Assembly (NCBI GenBank): GCA_030039005.1
Contig: JASHQT010000596.1
Span: forward strand, 1 to 8,502
DNA: 8,502 nucleotides
From: Bryobacteraceae bacterium
GTDB taxonomy: Bacteria; Acidobacteriota; Terriglobia; Bryobacterales; Bryobacteraceae
Direction of reading: 5' to 3'
In this document: positions 5,654 through 8,502 of the stretch, one piece after another
Layout: each line of letters starts with the position of its first letter
How positions within the stretch are numbered: position 1 is the stretch's first letter
Made by a program: the position numbers and the translations under genes
Notes under the pieces: model-generated
The model's input: only the letters and a program-made list of their open reading frames with translations
The model's database searches: none
Told to the model about the DNA's origin: nothing

Positions 5654-8281
5654 ATGGACAGGGAGCCGAGCAGCGACGTTTGGCCGATGCGCTGGCTTGA
5701 GGATTACCTCAAAGACAGCTATTTCGCGTTGCGCCGGTTCCGGAAAACGCCTGGTTTCACGGCCGTCGCCGTACTTTCGCTGGCGCTCGGAATTGGCGCG
5801 AATACGGCTACTTTTACGCTGATCGAATCCACGCTCCTGCGGCCGGTGGCGCTGAAACATCCGGACCGTTTACGGTTGCTCACTTGGCGCGAGCAGCCGG
5901 GCGGATGGGTGGCGGCCAATCTCGGATATCGCTCGCCGGCGTTCGGAAGCATCTACGAACAGCGCCCCACGCCCGATGGCGGATTGATGCACATCGAGTT
6001 CACGCCCCGAATTTACGAAGCCTTCCGCAGCGCCGGCAACGTCTTTGACAGCCTCTTCGCATTCAAGGAAATCGGCCGCGTTACCGCGGTGGTGGATGCT
6101 GACGCCGAGGCGGTGAATTGCTTCCTGGTATCGGGAGATTTCTATCGCGGGACGGAGGTTTCACCCCTGATCGGCCGGGCCATCGGGCCGGAGGACGACC
6201 GGGCAAGCGGCGCCGGCGCGGTGGCGCTCATCAGCTATCGGTATTGGACCCGCAGGTTCGATCGCAGTCCGTCCGTGATCGGCAAGAAGATCACCCTGAA
6301 CGAGGTTCCGGTGACCATTATCGGCGTCAATCCGGAATATTTCACGGGAATCCAGCCCGGCGCGAATTTCGAAATCTGGGCCCCCATGAGCCTGCCTTCC
6401 GTGGTCTACGGAAGTCTTCACCACGGCGGGGACTTCAAGGTGCGCTTGGGGAATTCGCTCTTAGACGACGCCGTTGCTTGGCAGATACCGATGATGGGCC
6501 GGCTGAAGGCGGGCGTCTCGGACTCGCAGGCCGCGAGTATTCTCGACGCGCTCTTCCAGCGGCAAGTGGACGCCAACCCCGGTCCGCTATGGCGGCTGCT
6601 GCAAAACCCTCAAGCGCGTCCGCGGTTCATCTTGCAGTCGGCGGCCCGAGGCGTGGATTACTTGACCGGACGCTACCAAGGCGCGTTTTGGACAGTCCTC
6701 ATGCTGGCGGGTCTGGTGCTGTTGCTCGCCTGCGCCAACGTCGCCAACTTACTACTGACAAAATCCGCCGTGCGGCAGCGGGAGATCGGATTGCGTCTCG
6801 CGCTGGGCGCCGGGCGCTGGCGCATCGCGCGTCAGTTACTCGCCGAGGGGTTACTGCTCGCCTCCCTTGCCGGCCTCCTCGGCGTCGCCCTCGGATATTG
6901 GACGCGAAACGCGATCCCTGCTGCTTTGTCCACGGCGTGGCGGCCCAGCCCATTCGCCACCACGTTCGACCCGCAAGTGCTCCTGGCTTCCCTCGCGATC
7001 ACGTTTGTCACCGGCGTCCTGTTCAGTCTTGCGCCGATGTGGCAGTCCCGCCGCGTGGACGTCAATGAGGCTTTGAAAGACGCCAGCAGCGGCACAGCGG
7101 GCCTCTCCAAACTGCGAATCGGCCGGCTTTTGGTCGTGCTTCAGGTAGCATCATCGATGCTCCTGCTGGTGGGCGCGGGACTCTGCGTGATGACATTCGT
7201 GAATTTGGCGAATACTCCGCTCCGTTTTCAGCCGCGGGGCGTGTTGCTGTTCAGCCTGGATGTGCCGCGTCTGCATTATCCACCCCAGCGAATTCGAGCT
7301 CTGCTTTCCGAATTGCAGCAACGGCTCGCTGCCATATCCGGCCGGTCGGCGACGTTTAGCGGCAGCCCGGCGTATACCGGCATTGGGCCAGGAGATCAGA
7401 AGCAAACATACCAGCCCTTCGGTGGTTCTTTCCTCGAGATCGGCAGCGGCTTTTTCGAGACCTTGGGCATCCGCGTTCTCAAGGGCCGCGCCATCGACGA
7501 ACATGATCGCCCCAATGGACCGCGAGTGGCGGTGGTGAACCAGCAATTCGCGCGCCGGGTTTTCCAGGGAGAGGATCCCCTGGGTCAGAACTTCGTCGAT
7601 TCCAGCCATACGAAATATCGGATCGTGGGCGTGTGCGCCGATTGGCGTGTGGATCAATTCCGCGATCCGGTACGCCCCGCGTTCTACAGCGCCTGGCTGC
7701 AAGATCCCTCGGCCGGGACTGTCAACTTCGCGGTCAAGCTCGCCGGCAACGAACCAGGCGCCGAGCGCCGCATTCGCGATCTGATCCGCTCGGTGGATCC
7801 GAATTTGGCGCTGGCCGATATCCGCACCCAACAGCAGCAAATCGATAGTGCTCTGTCTGAAGAACGCACCATCGCCGCACTGGCGACCATCTTCGGCACG
7901 CTAGCCTTGTTACTGGCGTCGATCGGCATGTACGGCGTGATGGCGTACGCGGTCGCGCGCCGGACCAGCGAGATCGGCATCCGGATCGCATTGGGAGCCC
8001 GGCCCGAGCGCCTCGCCTGGCTGGTGCTGCGCGAAACGCTGGCGCTGGCGGCGCTGGGACTCGCCCTCGCCGTTCCGGCCGTTCTGGCGCTAGGTCCGGT
8101 CTTGAACCATCTTCTCTCGCCGGGTTGGGGTCAGGGCTACGCCTTCGGCGCCAAGCCCGGCGACCCGCTCCTGCTTGCCTGTGCCGTGCTCTTGCTCGGC
8201 TCGGTTGCCTTCCTCGCCGGCTATTTTCCCGCTCGCCGCGCCGCATCGGTAGACCCGATGACCTCGCTCCGCCACCATTGA
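5654..8281 (+). CDS. ADOP family orphan ABC permease (duplicated FtsX/MacB-type)
   Basis: An inner-membrane protein of 875 residues, the typical length of acidobacterial duplicated orphan permeases. It has two FtsX-like halves, each with a large extracytoplasmic MacB-like core domain. Half 1: KTPGFTAV then helix 1 (about 36-57, LALGIGANTATF), core domain about 60-340, helices near 345-368, 398-417 and 441-462, with the cytoplasmic motif REIGLRLALGAG (376-387). Half 2: helix 5 near 493-517, core domain about 525-735, helices near 742-767, 792-815 and 837-859, with SEIGIRIALGA (772-782), ending DPMTSLRHH. The family resembles MacB-type permeases that pass ATP-driven motion to the periplasm, but no ATP-binding protein is encoded here, hence orphan; its substrate and energy source are unknown. 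There is no N-terminal PadR or prefix domain. It follows the ADOP relic by 5 bases and is probably co-transcribed with VOC. Confidence 0.93.
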   Translation: MDREPSSDVWPMRWLEDYLKDSYFALRRFRKTPGFTAVAVLSLALGIGANTATFTLIESTLLRPVALKHPDRLRLLTWREQPGGWVAANLGYRSPAFGSIYEQRPTPDGGLMHIEFTPRIYEAFRSAGNVFDSLFAFKEIGRVTAVVDADAEAVNCFLVSGDFYRGTEVSPLIGRAIGPEDDRASGAGAVALISYRYWTRRFDRSPSVIGKKITLNEVPVTIIGVNPEYFTGIQPGANFEIWAPMSLPSVVYGSLHHGGDFKVRLGNSLLDDAVAWQIPMMGRLKAGVSDSQAASILDALFQRQVDANPGPLWRLLQNPQARPRFILQSAARGVDYLTGRYQGAFWTVLMLAGLVLLLACANVANLLLTKSAVRQREIGLRLALGAGRWRIARQLLAEGLLLASLAGLLGVALGYWTRNAIPAALSTAWRPSPFATTFDPQVLLASLAITFVTGVLFSLAPMWQSRRVDVNEALKDASSGTAGLSKLRIGRLLVVLQVASSMLLLVGAGLCVMTFVNLANTPLRFQPRGVLLFSLDVPRLHYPPQRIRALLSELQQRLAAISGRSATFSGSPAYTGIGPGDQKQTYQPFGGSFLEIGSGFFETLGIRVLKGRAIDEHDRPNGPRVAVVNQQFARRVFQGEDPLGQNFVDSSHTKYRIVGVCADWRVDQFRDPVRPAFYSAWLQDPSAGTVNFAVKLAGNEPGAERRIRDLIRSVDPNLALADIRTQQQQIDSALSEERTIAALATIFGTLALLLASIGMYGVMAYAVARRTSEIGIRIALGARPERLAWLVLRETLALAALGLALAVPAVLALGPVLNHLLSPGWGQGYAFGAKPGDPLLLACAVLLLGSVAFLAGYFPARRAASVDPMTSLRHH

Positions 8282-8309
8282 CGCGAATCCCTACCGGCTT
8301 TTGCTACGC

Positions 8310-8502
8310 TTACTTCTTTAGCTCCACGCTGATCAGATGAATCTCGATGCCCGAGACGTTCTCCACCGAATGCGGCGGCAGGCATTCCATGAACGTGGCT
8401 TCGGACTTGGTGAGCAAGCCCGGAACGGTGCGGCTGTCGAACAGCACGTTGCCGTCTTGATCGCGGCGGATGAAGTCGCCCGCCACGATCGTGTAGTAGA
8501 TC
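8310..8502 (-). CDS. Probable small cupin-like protein, C-terminal part only
   Basis: The last 63 codons of a minus-strand gene that enters from the right edge; the start is not in the window. The visible part reads as a beta-rich fold: YYTIVAGDF, a DQDGNVLFD turn, then EATFMECLPPHSVENVSGIE and a final strand ending VELKK. The PPHSVENV-type segment followed by a last VEL strand is typical of the second half of small single-domain cupins, where the His can be a metal ligand; the first cupin motif lies outside. One cysteine (in MECLPP) is present. Function cannot be assigned. The gene converges on the ADOP gene with 28 bases between stop codons and no obvious hairpin terminator in the gap. Confidence 0.55.
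   Translation of the reverse strand, partial: IYYTIVAGDFIRRDQDGNVLFDSRTVPGLLTKSEATFMECLPPHSVENVSGIEIHLISVELKK

Noticed and set aside
6118..7068. 316-codon plus-strand frame inside the ADOP gene
   Set aside because: Out of frame with a complete ADOP protein; Arg/Pro-rich translation without domain features.

Overview
The window looks like chromosome from a soil-type member of the Acidobacteriota. The strongest sign is a complete orphan permease with a duplicated FtsX-like layout (the ADOP family, greatly expanded in that phylum). GC-rich sequence and several secreted hydrolases or oxidoreductases agree. A Solibacter/Bryobacter-type lineage is my guess from family content only; no rRNA or other marker gene is present.

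Layout. Positions 1-533 (minus strand) hold the start of a secreted S53 (sedolisin/kumamolisin) peptidase: a TTG start with a good ribosome binding site, a signal peptide and most of the pro-domain; the catalytic domain lies outside the window. A 420-bp intergenic region follows, with three copies of a 17-bp motif, two of which form a long hairpin. From 954 to 8281 every gene is on the plus strand: a secreted thioredoxin-fold disulfide oxidoreductase; a secreted M28 metallopeptidase with PA-like and PDZ domains; an unrecognised 210-residue protein; a DUF3175 protein; a secreted two-module VOC (glyoxalase-fold) protein; a 27-codon relic of an ADOP N-terminus; and an intact 875-residue ADOP permease. 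At 8310-8502 (minus strand, convergent) is the 3' end of a probable small cupin protein.

How the genes may work together. The oxidoreductase and M28 peptidase are separated by one base, and DUF3175, VOC, relic and ADOP by 2, 0 and 5 bases, so two translationally coupled groups are likely (954-3732, perhaps continuing to 4393; and 4456-8281). The shared theme is export: protein turnover outside the cytoplasm (S53, M28), thiol chemistry (thioredoxin fold) and an envelope permease without its own ATPase. I see no defence system, CRISPR array, tRNA, rRNA, transposase or phage gene, and no clear new multi-gene system. The best leads are the ADOP relic wedged between VOC and the intact ADOP, the triple 17-bp motif in the divergent intergenic region, and the apparently leaderless start of the oxidoreductase gene.
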